DNA of 62,368 bases from an uncultured Bacillota bacterium (GTDB taxonomy: Bacteria > Bacillota > Dehalobacteriia > UBA4068): the NCBI GenBank assembly GCA_934271085.1, contig CAKQQU010000002.1:1-62368 (forward strand). Reading direction: 5' to 3'. The notes under the pieces are model-generated. The model was given only the letters and a program-made list of their open reading frames with translations, did not search any database and was not told where the DNA came from. A program made the translations under genes and the position numbers. Each line of letters begins with the position of its first letter. The first letter of the stretch is position 1. This document shows positions 1 to 8,858 of the stretch, one piece after another.

Positions 1-525
1 GAGCCGGGAGAGGTGAGCCGAGAGCAGGGCGAGCCGGGAGGAAGGGCGAGCCGGGATGGGCGAGCCGGGATGGGTGAGCCGGGAAGGGCGAGCCGGAGAG
101 AGTGAGCCGGAGAAAGGCGAGCCGAGAGAAGGGCGAGCCGGGAGAAGTGAGCCGGGAGAGGTGAGCCGGGAAGGGTAAGCCGGGAGGGGCAAGCCGGGAG
201 GAAGGGCGAGCCGGGAAGGGGGAGCCGAGGATGGGAGAGCCGGGAAGGGTGAGCCGGAAGAGGTAGCGAGAGGTGAGCCGGGAGAGGTGAGCCGGGAAGG
301 GCAAGCCGGGAGAGGTGAGCCGGGAAGGGCGAGCCGGGAGGGGCGAGCCGGGAGAGGTGAGCCGGGAGAGTGAGCCGGGAAGGGCGAGCCGGGAAGGCCG
401 AGCCGGGAAGGGTGAGCCGGAAGGGGTGAGCCGGGAGAGGTGAGCCGGGAGAGGTGAGCCGGAGAGAGTGAGCCGGGATGGGTGAGCCGGGAAGGGTGAG
501 CCGGGAAGGGTGAGCCGGGAAGGGC
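1..525. repeat. 14-base G-rich tandem repeat array
   Basis: About 36 head-to-tail imperfect copies of a unit close to GAGCCGGGAAGGGT fill this stretch and continue past the left window edge. Most copies are exactly 14 bases (for example 484-497, 498-511, 512-525); a few are 13, 15-17 or 24. Variation is concentrated in the purine tail (AAGGG, GAGAGG, AGGGG, ATGGG), while the GAGCCGG core is nearly constant. Adjacent GGGAAGGG copies fit a four-run G-quadruplex pattern with loops of 2, 6 and 2 bases. The plus strand is broken by TGA and TAA; the minus strand has no stop in any frame, a composition effect, and no ATG. There are no unique spacers, so it is not CRISPR. The array ends 51 bases before terL. 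Confidence 0.95.
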
Positions 526-546
526 GAGCAAATAAAGAGAAAGGAT

Positions 547-567
547 GGCGCCGAAAGGCGTTTTTTT
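547..567 (+). terminator. Short GAAA-loop hairpin with T run
   Basis: CGCC (549-552) pairs with GGCG (557-560) around a GAAA tetraloop, followed directly by seven T residues; two G-U pairs could extend the stem. The form is that of an intrinsic terminator, but the stem is short. It would end transcripts reading out of the repeat array just before terL, which itself has no clear Shine-Dalgarno site. Confidence 0.45.
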
Positions 568-576
568 ATTGGCAAA

Positions 577-2217
577 ATGGCTGGAAAACAAAGCGCGATA
601 AACTTCATTCAAAAGAACCTTCATATTCAGAATAAAGGGGGCAAGCTGGTACCTCTGCGCTTTAATTGGGCGCAGCAGCGGCTTTACCGCGAGATAGAAA
701 GGCAGCGGGCAGCAGGGAGGCCGGTGCGGATAATCATCCTTAAAGCCAGGCAGGTAGGTTTTTCCACAGCTGTGGCGGCGTTATTTTACGAACGCTCCGC
801 CCGGTATCCCAACATAAATTCTATGATAGTAGCCCATAAGGCGGAAGCTTCACAGAATATTTTTGCCAAGACCAAACTTTTTTACGAGACCAGCCCCGCT
901 GCAGCCCGTCCCATGAAAAAAGCCAGTAATTCCCGGGAGCTGATTTTTGAAAATCCCAGCAAGAACACGGCGGAAAAAGAGGCAAATCCCGGCCTGCGCA
1001 GCCGTATCCGCATTGAAACAGCAGGAGCCAGAGACGCGGGCCGCTCTGCTACCATTCATAATCTGCATCTTTCGGAACTGGCTTTTTGGCCCCATGCTGC
1101 AGAGACTATGCTTTCCCTGATGCAGGCTGTTCCTCATGATAAGAACAGCATGGTTATTATTGAAAGTACTGCGAGAGGGGTGGGTGGTGAATTCTATGAG
1201 CAATGGCAGCGGGCTGTGAGGGGGGAAAGCGAGTTTGTGCCGCTGTTTTTTCCCTGGTGGGAGCATGAGGAATATATGCTGCCAGACCAGGGGGAAGAAG
1301 AGGAATGGGATGATGAGGAATTGGCTCTGGCCGAGGAATACAAGCTCAGCCCCGAGCAACTGCGTTGGCGGCGCTGGTGTATATCAGCAAACTGCGGCGG
1401 TGATCCGGAACGGTTTTGTCAGGAGTATCCGGCCTGTGCCGACGAGGCATTCTGGGTAAGCGGACGGCCGGTTTTTGCCCCCAGGCCGCTGGCCGCCGCC
1501 TATGCCGCAGCAGAGCAGCCGGTTTTTTCCGGAGAGGTGGTGTGGAAACCGGGCAAGGAAGGGCAGCAGGTAGAGACAGAGGAGCGGCGGCAGGGAAATC
1601 TGCTCATATATCAGCAGCCGCGGCCGGGAGGGGATTACTGGATAGGGATAGATTCCAGTTCCGGGACAAGGGGAGGCGATTATTCGGCTATGGCGGTGGT
1701 AGACCGGGGACAGATGGAGCCGGTAGCCTATTGGCACGGGGCTATAGATCCGGATCTGCTGGGAGAAGTGGCAGTACGGCTGGCTATTTATTTTAACCGG
1801 GCCATGCTGGCTCCTGAGCTGAATAATCAAGGTATAGCGGTGATAAACGCGATACGCCGGCTGCATTATCCCCGCCTGTACCGGCGCCGCAGCGTTAACC
1901 GTACCGAGGAGCTGTTATCATGCGAATTTGGCTTTCACACCAACAGTCGTACCAAGCCGCTTATTATCAGCAATCTGGCCCGTTATATCAGGGAGAACGC
2001 CGGCAGGCTGCGGGACAGGGAGACCATTGGGGAATGTATCAGCTATATGTGGGACGACAAGGGGAGCACCAATGCGCGGGCGGGGTGTCATGACGACCGG
2101 GTGATGGCTTTGGCCATTGCCTTATGGACTGCGGGGGAAAACCGCCGCGAAGGCCCGGCATTTGTGGAGGCCAACTGGGCATCCTTATACGGAGCCAACA
2201 GCTCAACAGGGTATTAA
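577..2217 (+). CDS. terL: Phage terminase large subunit
   Basis: This is the ATP-driven DNA packaging motor with C-terminal nuclease, acting at the portal vertex. A Walker A variant, KARQVGFST, lies at residues 56-64. The Walker B-like LHLSELAF is at about 163-170 with Glu167, and the coupling motif IIESTA at about 194. The RNase H-like nuclease begins at GIDSSSGTRGGDYS (Asp359 and Asp368) and ends with a CHDDRVMALAIAL segment near residue 515. The length of 546 residues is normal. It opens a cassette followed by the portal gene 41 bases downstream. No TerS gene is visible; the space where one often lies holds the 14-base array. No good Shine-Dalgarno precedes the ATG, so the start is the least certain part. 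Confidence 0.93.
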   Translation: MAGKQSAINFIQKNLHIQNKGGKLVPLRFNWAQQRLYREIERQRAAGRPVRIIILKARQVGFSTAVAALFYERSARYPNINSMIVAHKAEASQNIFAKTKLFYETSPAAARPMKKASNSRELIFENPSKNTAEKEANPGLRSRIRIETAGARDAGRSATIHNLHLSELAFWPHAAETMLSLMQAVPHDKNSMVIIESTARGVGGEFYEQWQRAVRGESEFVPLFFPWWEHEEYMLPDQGEEEEWDDEELALAEEYKLSPEQLRWRRWCISANCGGDPERFCQEYPACADEAFWVSGRPVFAPRPLAAAYAAAEQPVFSGEVVWKPGKEGQQVETEERRQGNLLIYQQPRPGGDYWIGIDSSSGTRGGDYSAMAVVDRGQMEPVAYWHGAIDPDLLGEVAVRLAIYFNRAMLAPELNNQGIAVINAIRRLHYPRLYRRRSVNRTEELLSCEFGFHTNSRTKPLIISNLARYIRENAGRLRDRETIGECISYMWDDKGSTNARAGCHDDRVMALAIALWTAGENRREGPAFVEANWASLYGANSSTGY

Positions 2218-2258
2218 GGTGCATTACAGCGGCCCAACAAAAGAAGAAAGGAGATAAT

Positions 2259-3956
2259 ATGGAGCAAGAAAGCAAAAAAGGGGCTGAACTGCTGGAAAGG
2301 ATAGAGTGGGCAGAAAAATGGCGCGACAATAATTTCGCTGAACTATGGCAGGACTGCTATCGCCGTTATCGTTCCCAGCCATTGCCCCGCAGCAGCGGCA
2401 GCAATATATTTGTGCCCCATACTTTTATGCAGTGCGAGGTCATCAAGGCCAGGATAAGGGAGACACTTTTTGCTCAGAGGCCCTATATAGCGGCTCTGCC
2501 GGTGGAAGACGGGGACCGGGAGCACGCCGCCAATATGCAGCTTTTGCTGGACTGGCAGATGAACGAGCGCATGGATCTCAGCCGGCTGATAGGCGAGGAA
2601 ATGGCCACATCATTGGTGGTTTACGGCAGTGCGGTAGCTTATACTGGCTGGCAGGTAAAAACGCGCCGCTGCACGGAAACTATCAGCGGCAGACAGCCTC
2701 TTTGTGACCGGCAGGGGCAGCCGCTGGCAGATAACAGCGGCACAGAGCTGCTGATGGACGGCGCTATAGCCAAGACAAGGGAAAAGATAGTTTATGATGA
2801 TCCGCTGGTGGCCAATGTGCCGTTGACGGATTTTTTTGTTGACCCGGAGGCTACCTCTATTGAGGACGCCCGTTTTTGCGGACACCGGGAATTTCAGACC
2901 AGGGAGGCCCTGGAAGAACTGGCAGAAGTGGGTAAATACCATATAGAGTGGCAGGAATTGAATGGCAACGGCAGCAGCGGGGATGAAATGAGCCGGGACA
3001 GCAGCAATCCCAAGGCACGCTTTGAAATCCATCACTACTGGGAGGATGGGCGACATGCGGTCATATTAGAACGCAAACTGCTTATTTGCGATGAAGAAAA
3101 CCCTTTCTGGCATGGGATGAAGCCTTATGACAAGTGCTGTTATATTTGTCTGCCAGGTGAATTTTACGGAGTGGGCATACCGGAGATACTGGCCGGACTG
3201 CAGGATGAACTTAATACGGCACGTAATCAGCGCATCGATTACAATTCCATGGCGCTGCGCCGTATGTGGAAGCTGCGCCGGGGATGCGGTCTGACCGCCC
3301 GTGATCTGGTATGGCGGCAAAACGGCGTTTTGCAGGTGGAGAATATGGATGATGTGATGGAGATAAACATTCAGGATATCCCGGCCACCGCTTTTGCCAA
3401 CGAATCTTCCATCAAGCAGGATATGCAGGACGCTACCGGCTGCCATGATATACTGATGGGCATGTCCTATGTCAAGGAGACAGCTACCACCACCATGACC
3501 AGGGATAATAATGCCTCGCTGCGTTTTAAAGCTATTATATCCGGCATAGTCCGTGATCTGCTGGTACCTATTGCCCGCAAGTGCGCATCCCTGGATCAGC
3601 AATTCCTTTCGGAAATGCGGTTGCTGCGGCTATTGGGGGAGGATGCTCAGATAAGCCCTGACCAGCGCAGTATAGGCCCATATGATCTTACCGGGGAGAT
3701 GGATATTATTTTTTGCGGCAGCGCAGTGGAACCTGCTGCCAGCAAGCAGCTTAATAAGGAGAAGACCCTGCAGGCTTATTCTCTGGCACTGGCTGATCCG
3801 GCTTATCAGCAGGATGACGCGGCCAGGCTGCGCCTATTCCGCCGGGTATTGGAGGTATTGGAGATAAAAGACGCTGATTCCCTTTTGCCCGGTGCTGCTT
3901 TGCCAGATGAAGACAAGATCAATGAGCAGGAACTGGTATCGGAGATAACAATATGA
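2259..3956 (+). CDS. Phage portal protein (podovirus head-to-tail connector type)
   Basis: The portal ring sits at one capsid vertex, is the docking point for terminase and the exit channel for DNA. I chose the ATG at 2259 because AAAGGAG sits just upstream; a longer in-frame reading from 2124 overlaps terL and lacks a ribosome site, so the protein is 565 residues. The stretch FYGVGIPEILAGLQDELNTA followed by RNQRIDYNSMALRRMW is typical of portal proteins of short-tailed phages. The C-terminal third is helical, ending in an acidic tail. Stop and next start overlap by four bases (ATGA), indicating translational coupling. Assignment rests on recognised family features and on position between terL and the capsid gene. 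Confidence 0.88.
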   Translation: MEQESKKGAELLERIEWAEKWRDNNFAELWQDCYRRYRSQPLPRSSGSNIFVPHTFMQCEVIKARIRETLFAQRPYIAALPVEDGDREHAANMQLLLDWQMNERMDLSRLIGEEMATSLVVYGSAVAYTGWQVKTRRCTETISGRQPLCDRQGQPLADNSGTELLMDGAIAKTREKIVYDDPLVANVPLTDFFVDPEATSIEDARFCGHREFQTREALEELAEVGKYHIEWQELNGNGSSGDEMSRDSSNPKARFEIHHYWEDGRHAVILERKLLICDEENPFWHGMKPYDKCCYICLPGEFYGVGIPEILAGLQDELNTARNQRIDYNSMALRRMWKLRRGCGLTARDLVWRQNGVLQVENMDDVMEINIQDIPATAFANESSIKQDMQDATGCHDILMGMSYVKETATTTMTRDNNASLRFKAIISGIVRDLLVPIARKCASLDQQFLSEMRLLRLLGEDAQISPDQRSIGPYDLTGEMDIIFCGSAVEPAASKQLNKEKTLQAYSLALADPAYQQDDAARLRLFRRVLEVLEIKDADSLLPGAALPDEDKINEQELVSEITI

Positions 3957-4177
3957 CAGAAGAGCAGAAGCTGGCAATAACAGAGAGTTGGCTAAGTCTG
4001 CAGGACAATGCGTTCTGGCAGCTTTTTTGGCAGGAATTGCTGCGCAAAAAGGATTATCTTTTGAACCGCCTGGCAGAGGCTGATTCCTGGGAGGAAATAT
4101 GCCGCATACAGGGCGGGCTTGCTGTATGCCGGCAGTTTATTATTTTGGCGGAAGATGCCGGGAAAGGAGCGAGATAA
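3953..4177 (+). CDS. Small phage protein of unknown function
   Basis: A 74-residue, helix-rich protein rich in Leu, Glu and Trp (WLSLQDNAFWQLFWQELLRK near the N-terminus). It starts inside the last codons of the portal gene and ends one base into the next start (TAATG), so it is translationally coupled on both sides. I do not recognise a family. Its position between portal and connector genes suggests a small head-assembly or connector accessory protein. The reading frame is supported by the overlaps rather than by homology. Confidence 0.7.
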   Translation: MTEEQKLAITESWLSLQDNAFWQLFWQELLRKKDYLLNRLAEADSWEEICRIQGGLAVCRQFIILAEDAGKGAR

Positions 4178-4698
4178 TGAATTTCGGTCAAATGAGAGAC
4201 GCTTTTTTATCGTATACCGGTGTGGTAGATCCCCTGGATAATGCGGAACTTGCTTTCTGGTTTAATGAAGCTCAGTTGGATCTGGCCTGGGAGCTGGCTC
4301 CGGTGGAAGCATATGAACTGGCCGGGGCCCGCGGTACTGTTTTTACACCGCCTGATGACTGGCTGGTAATAATTGGCGGCAGCAAACAGTACCGTGTCAC
4401 TGGCGGCGGCGATATCGTTTTGGAAGAGGACGGGCCATGTGAGCTGTATTACCGGAAAATACCTGAAGATTTCAGCGGCCTGAACGATGAGCAGACTACA
4501 GTTCTTCATTTGGGGCTGCATTATCTGCTGCCTATTTTTGCTGCTGCCCGTTATTGGGAAAAAGAAGCTGAAGGCGACGGGGAAGAGCTGAACCAGGCAT
4601 CGCGCTGGCTCAGTTATTATTATCAGGGCAAGAGTCTGGCGAAATCCAGATTGTTTGGCATTAATGAACCTATAGACGTCTGGCAGATAAGGAGGTGA
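4177..4698 (+). CDS. Putative phage head-tail adaptor (connector) protein
   Basis: A 173-residue protein with start set at 4177 by a GGAAAGGAG site; the reading frame stays open upstream but only into the previous gene. Residues 1-45 are helical with an acidic surface, residues 45-95 are beta-rich (TVFTPPDDWLVIIGGSKQYR), and the C-terminal half is again helical and aromatic (LHYLLPIFAAARYWEKEAEG). This helix-beta-helix plan, its size and its place after the portal match ring-forming adaptor proteins of podoviruses, which bind under the portal. No specific motif proves this. It overlaps the preceding gene by one base and lies 4 bases before the next. Confidence 0.6.
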   Translation: MNFGQMRDAFLSYTGVVDPLDNAELAFWFNEAQLDLAWELAPVEAYELAGARGTVFTPPDDWLVIIGGSKQYRVTGGGDIVLEEDGPCELYYRKIPEDFSGLNDEQTTVLHLGLHYLLPIFAAARYWEKEAEGDGEELNQASRWLSYYYQGKSLAKSRLFGINEPIDVWQIRR

Positions 4699-4702
4699 GA
4701 TA

Positions 4703-5284
4703 ATGGGAATATTCCGGCATGACAATATAGACCTTTCCGATGAAGGTTTGGCAGCTGCCGCAGAGATAAACGAAGACGCCAAAGAGGAGTCTGCTGCCGG
4801 GAAGGGGCTTTTGGATGCTGAAACAGAAGAGCAGCAGAATACAGGTATGCCGGCAGCAGCCAGCCGGCAAGCTGATGCCAATGATAGGGAAAATGATGAA
4901 ATGCCTATAAAATGGAGACAGGCTGCGGAAAAAATAGCGGCTGCCTGGCCCCAGGCTAAGGGACAGGGAAAAGAGCTGATAGCCCGGATGATAGAAATAA
5001 GCAGACGTTACGGCGATCCCCAACTGTGGCAGAGAGAACCGGAAGGATTATTGCGGGAAGCGGCTATAGAGCTTTTTGGTATGCCTTTGACCCGGGATAA
5101 TAATTATGCGCTGGAAGCTGCGGAGGCCGCAAGAAAAGCAGCTATAAGCGATCTGGAGCGGCGGGAACAGAGCAAGCTGGGATTGGCCAAACGGAAGAGT
5201 AATATTGCGCCGCCACAAAAACCCAGCTATGAGCAGCAGATATGGAATGAGATAGCAGCTGCCAGAGACAGCAGTATTTTTTAA
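4703..5284 (+). CDS. Putative phage scaffolding-like protein
   Basis: A 193-residue, highly charged and Ala/Glu/Gln-rich protein without Cys. The first 70 residues look disordered and acidic; residues 70-190 are predicted helical with EAAEAARKAAISDLERREQ-type coiled-coil character. A GGAGGTGAG site precedes the ATG. It lies directly upstream of the major capsid gene, the usual place for scaffold or head-completion proteins of tailed phages. The scaffold role is inferred from composition and position; no protease motif is seen, so it is not a fused protease-scaffold. Confidence 0.6.
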   Translation: MGIFRHDNIDLSDEGLAAAAEINEDAKEESAAGKGLLDAETEEQQNTGMPAAASRQADANDRENDEMPIKWRQAAEKIAAAWPQAKGQGKELIARMIEISRRYGDPQLWQREPEGLLREAAIELFGMPLTRDNNYALEAAEAARKAAISDLERREQSKLGLAKRKSNIAPPQKPSYEQQIWNEIAAARDSSIF

Positions 5285-5370
5285 TACTAAGGGCGGCCGG
5301 CGGCTTGAAGGACATGTTTTACATTAATGAAGTAGAGTAAAAAATAAGTAAAAATATCAGGAGGAAGACT

Positions 5371-6528
5371 ATGACTAACATCAATGAAACCCGCAACACC
5401 AATAACATTAATCAGAATCGCAGAGTAGTGGATATGGCCAAGCAGATAGCGCTGCTGGACCCCAATGAAGGGCCGTTGCTGAGCTTTTTGAAGCTGGCAA
5501 AGAAAAATACCCGCTGTGTATATAATCCCAAATTTGAGTGGCTGGAAGATGATCTGCTGGAGACCTGGGGCACTGTCAGCGAAGGGGCAACCGCAACGGC
5601 TACTTCCATATCGGTAAACAACGGCGATCTTTTCCGGGTAGGGGATATCCTTATGGTACCATCAACCGGAGAATCCATGCTGATCACCGCTGTTTCCGGC
5701 AACTCGCTTACTGTCGGCCGCGGCTATGGTTCTACAGAAGCCGCAGTTATCAAAGCTAATGATGATGTTTTGAATCTGGGCCCCGCTATGGAAGAAAACA
5801 GCTGCGGCAGGGCTGTAAAATCCACAAATGAGATAAATGGTTATAATTACACCCAGATATTCCGTACACCCATAGCTCTTTCCGGTACGGAGAATGCCAG
5901 CGCTCTTTATGGCGGAAGAGACCGGGCTTATCAGCGGCGAAAAGCATCTTTGGAGCATAAGAGGGATATTGCCCGCGCTTTCTATTTCGGGCAGCGCAAA
6001 GAAGATCTGAGCGGTAATGCTCCCAGACGTACTATGGGAGGCCTGATAGAGTTTTTGGAGCGGGCCAATGCATCCCAGAGCTTCAGCAGCACCGATAATC
6101 CTTTGACCTACAAAAACTTTGACTCCTCGGTAGCTGCAGCCGCTTTCCGTTACGGCAGCAAGGAAAAACTGCTGATAGCCGGACCGTATCTGGCTTCTGC
6201 CATCAATAGCTGGAGCGAATCCCGTTTGGTCAGTGAGGTATCTGAAGAAGCCACCTTCGGTATTCGCGTTAAAAACCTGATAACTACATACGGCGATCTG
6301 AAAGTAATTTATGATCCTCTGCTGGACGGCCCGTATAAAGGATATGGCTTTATAGTAGACACTGAGAATATCCGCTACGCTTATCTGGAAGGCCGCGATA
6401 CCAAGCTGCTTACGGATATACAAGCTAATGATGTTGATGGCGTAATGGATGAGTACCTGACTGAATGTTCCCTTGAGCTGCGTCTGCCCAAAACACATAT
6501 GCTGATCAAGGGTTGTTATATTTCTTAA
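5371..6528 (+). CDS. Major capsid protein, SU10 type
   Basis: Builds the icosahedral shell. At 385 residues with an N-terminal arm (NRRVVDMAKQIALLDPNEGP), an early beta-rich insertion (about 70-130, rich in Val, Gly and Thr), and the conserved stretch QIFRTPIALSGTENASALYG, it fits the SU10-like major capsid family of short-tailed phages (HK97-fold). The start is well placed behind AGGAGGAAG at 5360-5368. The 86-base gap upstream is the largest inside the early cassette and may hold an internal promoter for high capsid expression. A strong hairpin follows the stop codon. Confidence 0.85.
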   Translation: MTNINETRNTNNINQNRRVVDMAKQIALLDPNEGPLLSFLKLAKKNTRCVYNPKFEWLEDDLLETWGTVSEGATATATSISVNNGDLFRVGDILMVPSTGESMLITAVSGNSLTVGRGYGSTEAAVIKANDDVLNLGPAMEENSCGRAVKSTNEINGYNYTQIFRTPIALSGTENASALYGGRDRAYQRRKASLEHKRDIARAFYFGQRKEDLSGNAPRRTMGGLIEFLERANASQSFSSTDNPLTYKNFDSSVAAAAFRYGSKEKLLIAGPYLASAINSWSESRLVSEVSEEATFGIRVKNLITTYGDLKVIYDPLLDGPYKGYGFIVDTENIRYAYLEGRDTKLLTDIQANDVDGVMDEYLTECSLELRLPKTHMLIKGCYIS

Positions 6529-6541
6529 GGCGCGGCATGAG

Positions 6542-6578
6542 TTTTTCAGGGACGGCTTTTATTGCCGTCCCTGAAAAA
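6542..6578. other. Perfect 15-bp hairpin after the capsid gene
   Basis: Bases 6542-6556 are an exact inverted repeat of 6564-6578 around a 7-base loop; the stem combines a GC-rich core (CAGGGACGGC) with a T run on the left arm and an A run on the right arm. Read on the plus strand the arm after the loop ends in A residues, not T, so it is a poor plus-strand terminator. It may instead be an RNA-stabilising or processing element that raises capsid expression over downstream genes. Confidence 0.85.
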
Positions 6579-6596
6579 AGTATATATGGAGGTGCT

Positions 6597-8207
6597 ATGG
6601 GCAGGTTTTTACGTATATATCGCAATTTCAGCGGCGGCCTTTCGGAAGCTGCCAATGACAATATGGGGGACGACCAGCTGACTGAAGCCAGAAATATCGT
6701 TCCCGGAGACGGCTTTGGCATTGCCAAAGCCTGCGGCGTAGTACCCGCTTATCCCCGCATACCCGTTACCCAGGCAAACTCTAACAGGGTGGTGCGTCTT
6801 CTGGAATTTAAGCCTGTGGAAGGCGATGCCCAGCTGCTGGCTTTTGTCAGCGTACCTACTGTTTATGAAGATATTTATCGCTATCGTGCGGACAGTAACG
6901 ACTGGCTGCGTATAGCTGAGAACGAACGGGCGGTCAAAGACTGGTTTATTTTCGGGGGCAAACTGTATTATCTGAACGGCAGCAGTCTTCGTTGTTATGA
7001 CGGGACTGATTTCAGCGATGTGTCCATCAATCCCCAGGGAAGCACTGCTACTGCCGCGGAAAAGTCTGTTTGGAGCAAGGTGAAGAAAGCGATTGCCGTG
7101 GAGCAAAGAGGACATCGCTGGTTTTATGCTACTAAGGACAATGAGGTGATCTTCAGTGAGGTAGGCGATCCTGCTTCCATTGACCCCACCAGTATCATTA
7201 ATGTAAATACCAAAAACGGTGACAGCATTACTGCCCTGCATGAATTCAACGACGGATTGCTGATATTTAAAAAGCACAGCATCCATTATTTGCAGGGATG
7301 GGATATGGCAGGCGGCAGTGATGTGCGGCTGCAGCAGTTGAATGTCAGCAGCGGAACTGTTTTTCCCCGTTCTGTCTGCACTGTGGATAACGGGGTTATC
7401 TATTTGGGTTCCAACGGACTTTATCGCCTGACAGTTCCTGACAGCAGTACCATTGTAGCGGCTAAAAACATTTCCGAGGGCCGCATCTCCAAAAGGCTTT
7501 ATGCAAAGGGGCAGATCCTGGAGGCTGTGGCCGCGGTTTGGGAAAACACCTATTATCTGTCAGTACGTAAGCAGATCACCGATGAAAGCGGTCAGCTAAC
7601 AGGGACGGCTGATTATGAATACCGTTATCTGGTGGCTAAAAACAGTTTTTTTGGCGAATTTACCATGCCCACTTTTTCTTATGCCATTGACTTGGGAGGG
7701 CAGAGCGCTTTATTTATAGGCAGTAATAACGGATATGTGCTGCGTTATGACAGGAACAGCTATCATTATACTGATACCGATACCGGAGAGGCATTGCCAA
7801 TAGATGCCCGGGCCCGCAGTAAATGCTATGATGTGGCAGGCTCCATGGCTCAGGAAGTACGTCTTAACCGGGTAGAGATAGCTGCCCGTCAGTTTATGGA
7901 GGAAAGCTCGGATTTTTCCGTACAGTTGAAAGCTGATTACGGGGATTATTCCTGGGATGCTTCTTTGAAATGGGCGTCTGATACCGATGACGGACTGATT
8001 TACGGTGAAGGATTGTTGGGTATCGGGCTTTGGGGATGGCAGGATACTGTAACCAAGGAATTGCTGGTGCGGCGGCGCTGTACCAGACTGCAGTTTATTA
8101 TCAGCGACGAAAGCGATCAGCCCCTGCTGATCTACGGACTGGCTCTGCTTTATAGGAAGAAGAGACTGAAAGGCAGCAGGAGAGGGGTGGTGATGAGCAA
8201 TGAGTAA
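6597..8207 (+). CDS. Phage propeller-like tail/neck protein (nozzle or stabilisation type)
   Basis: Start set at 6597 by the site GGAGGTG; an upstream in-frame reading would run through the hairpin. The 536-residue product is almost all beta and contains repeated short blade-like segments, for example WFIFGGKLYYLNGSSLRCYD, GLLIFKKHSIHYLQGWD and GVIYLGSNGLYRLTV, suggesting a beta-propeller. The N-terminus (FSGGLSEAANDNMGDDQLTE) resembles tail proteins of short-tailed phages that begin with a similar FSGG..N motif. Likely part of the tail nozzle or head-to-tail joint. It overlaps the next gene by 8 bases. Confidence 0.65.
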   Translation: MGRFLRIYRNFSGGLSEAANDNMGDDQLTEARNIVPGDGFGIAKACGVVPAYPRIPVTQANSNRVVRLLEFKPVEGDAQLLAFVSVPTVYEDIYRYRADSNDWLRIAENERAVKDWFIFGGKLYYLNGSSLRCYDGTDFSDVSINPQGSTATAAEKSVWSKVKKAIAVEQRGHRWFYATKDNEVIFSEVGDPASIDPTSIINVNTKNGDSITALHEFNDGLLIFKKHSIHYLQGWDMAGGSDVRLQQLNVSSGTVFPRSVCTVDNGVIYLGSNGLYRLTVPDSSTIVAAKNISEGRISKRLYAKGQILEAVAAVWENTYYLSVRKQITDESGQLTGTADYEYRYLVAKNSFFGEFTMPTFSYAIDLGGQSALFIGSNNGYVLRYDRNSYHYTDTDTGEALPIDARARSKCYDVAGSMAQEVRLNRVEIAARQFMEESSDFSVQLKADYGDYSWDASLKWASDTDDGLIYGEGLLGIGLWGWQDTVTKELLVRRRCTRLQFIISDESDQPLLIYGLALLYRKKRLKGSRRGVVMSNE

Positions 8208-8814
8208 AGTAGTTCTGCCCTATTTGTTAAGGGAAGGACAGGTGGCATATGCTGCCAGAGTGATGGCAAACTTTAACGCGCTTTTGGACAGGATCAACAG
8301 CGTAACTTTGCCGGGAATGGCCGAGACTGATTTGGAAGACGCTGTGCAGCAGCTGAAATTATTGCTGGACAAGAACGCTGCTACCTTGCAGCAGACCCTG
8401 GCAGGATTCTTTTATGACGGCCAAAACCAGCAGTTGGTGATCTCCAGAAAAGACGGCGGCAAATTTACGGTAAATGTGGCTGATTTCTGTGAGAATTATC
8501 AGGGAGCGGACAGCAGTACCATCAGCGTTGACGTAGACGGGGACAGTAAGATAAGCGCTTCCATAAAGGAAGGGGCTGTAAACTATGGTATGCTGGACTC
8601 TGGGGTACAGGATATGATCAGCGGCAAGATCACCGCCAACAGCAGCGGTAATGCGGATCAGGTGCTTTTCAGCGACGGGGAAAGCTTTCAGAGCAAGCTG
8701 GACAGCGGCCAGCTGCGGGGATCTGACGCGGTGGTAGTACCCGCAGACAATATATACTATTTCCGCCTAGGCAGTGACGGGCATCTTTATATGGGTGTCC
8801 CGGATGACGCATAG
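8200..8814 (+). CDS. Putative phage tail/appendage adaptor protein
   Basis: A 204-residue protein that starts within the end of the preceding gene (GGAGAGG ribosome site at about 8180). The N-terminal 70 residues are helical with heptad-like Leu spacing (LEDAVQQLKLLLDKNAATLQ); the rest is beta-rich and ends in a short FRLGSDGHLYMGVPDDA strand-turn motif like those that close tail-fibre modules. No family is recognised with confidence. Position between propeller and spike genes suggests an attachment module for the receptor-binding protein. Confidence 0.55.
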   Translation: MSKVVLPYLLREGQVAYAARVMANFNALLDRINSVTLPGMAETDLEDAVQQLKLLLDKNAATLQQTLAGFFYDGQNQQLVISRKDGGKFTVNVADFCENYQGADSSTISVDVDGDSKISASIKEGAVNYGMLDSGVQDMISGKITANSSGNADQVLFSDGESFQSKLDSGQLRGSDAVVVPADNIYYFRLGSDGHLYMGVPDDA

Positions 8815-8858
8815 GAGACATCTGCTTAAGAATAAAGTTAAACAAGGAGGAAATGCTG

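Noticed and set aside
1..525. CRISPR array
   Set aside because: Units are 14 bases and contiguous with no unique spacers; repeats vary in the tail, unlike CRISPR direct repeats.
1..540. Long open frames on the minus strand across the array
   Set aside because: The absence of TTA, CTA and TCA in the repeat makes all three minus frames open; no ATG and no ribosome site are present, so it is a composition effect.
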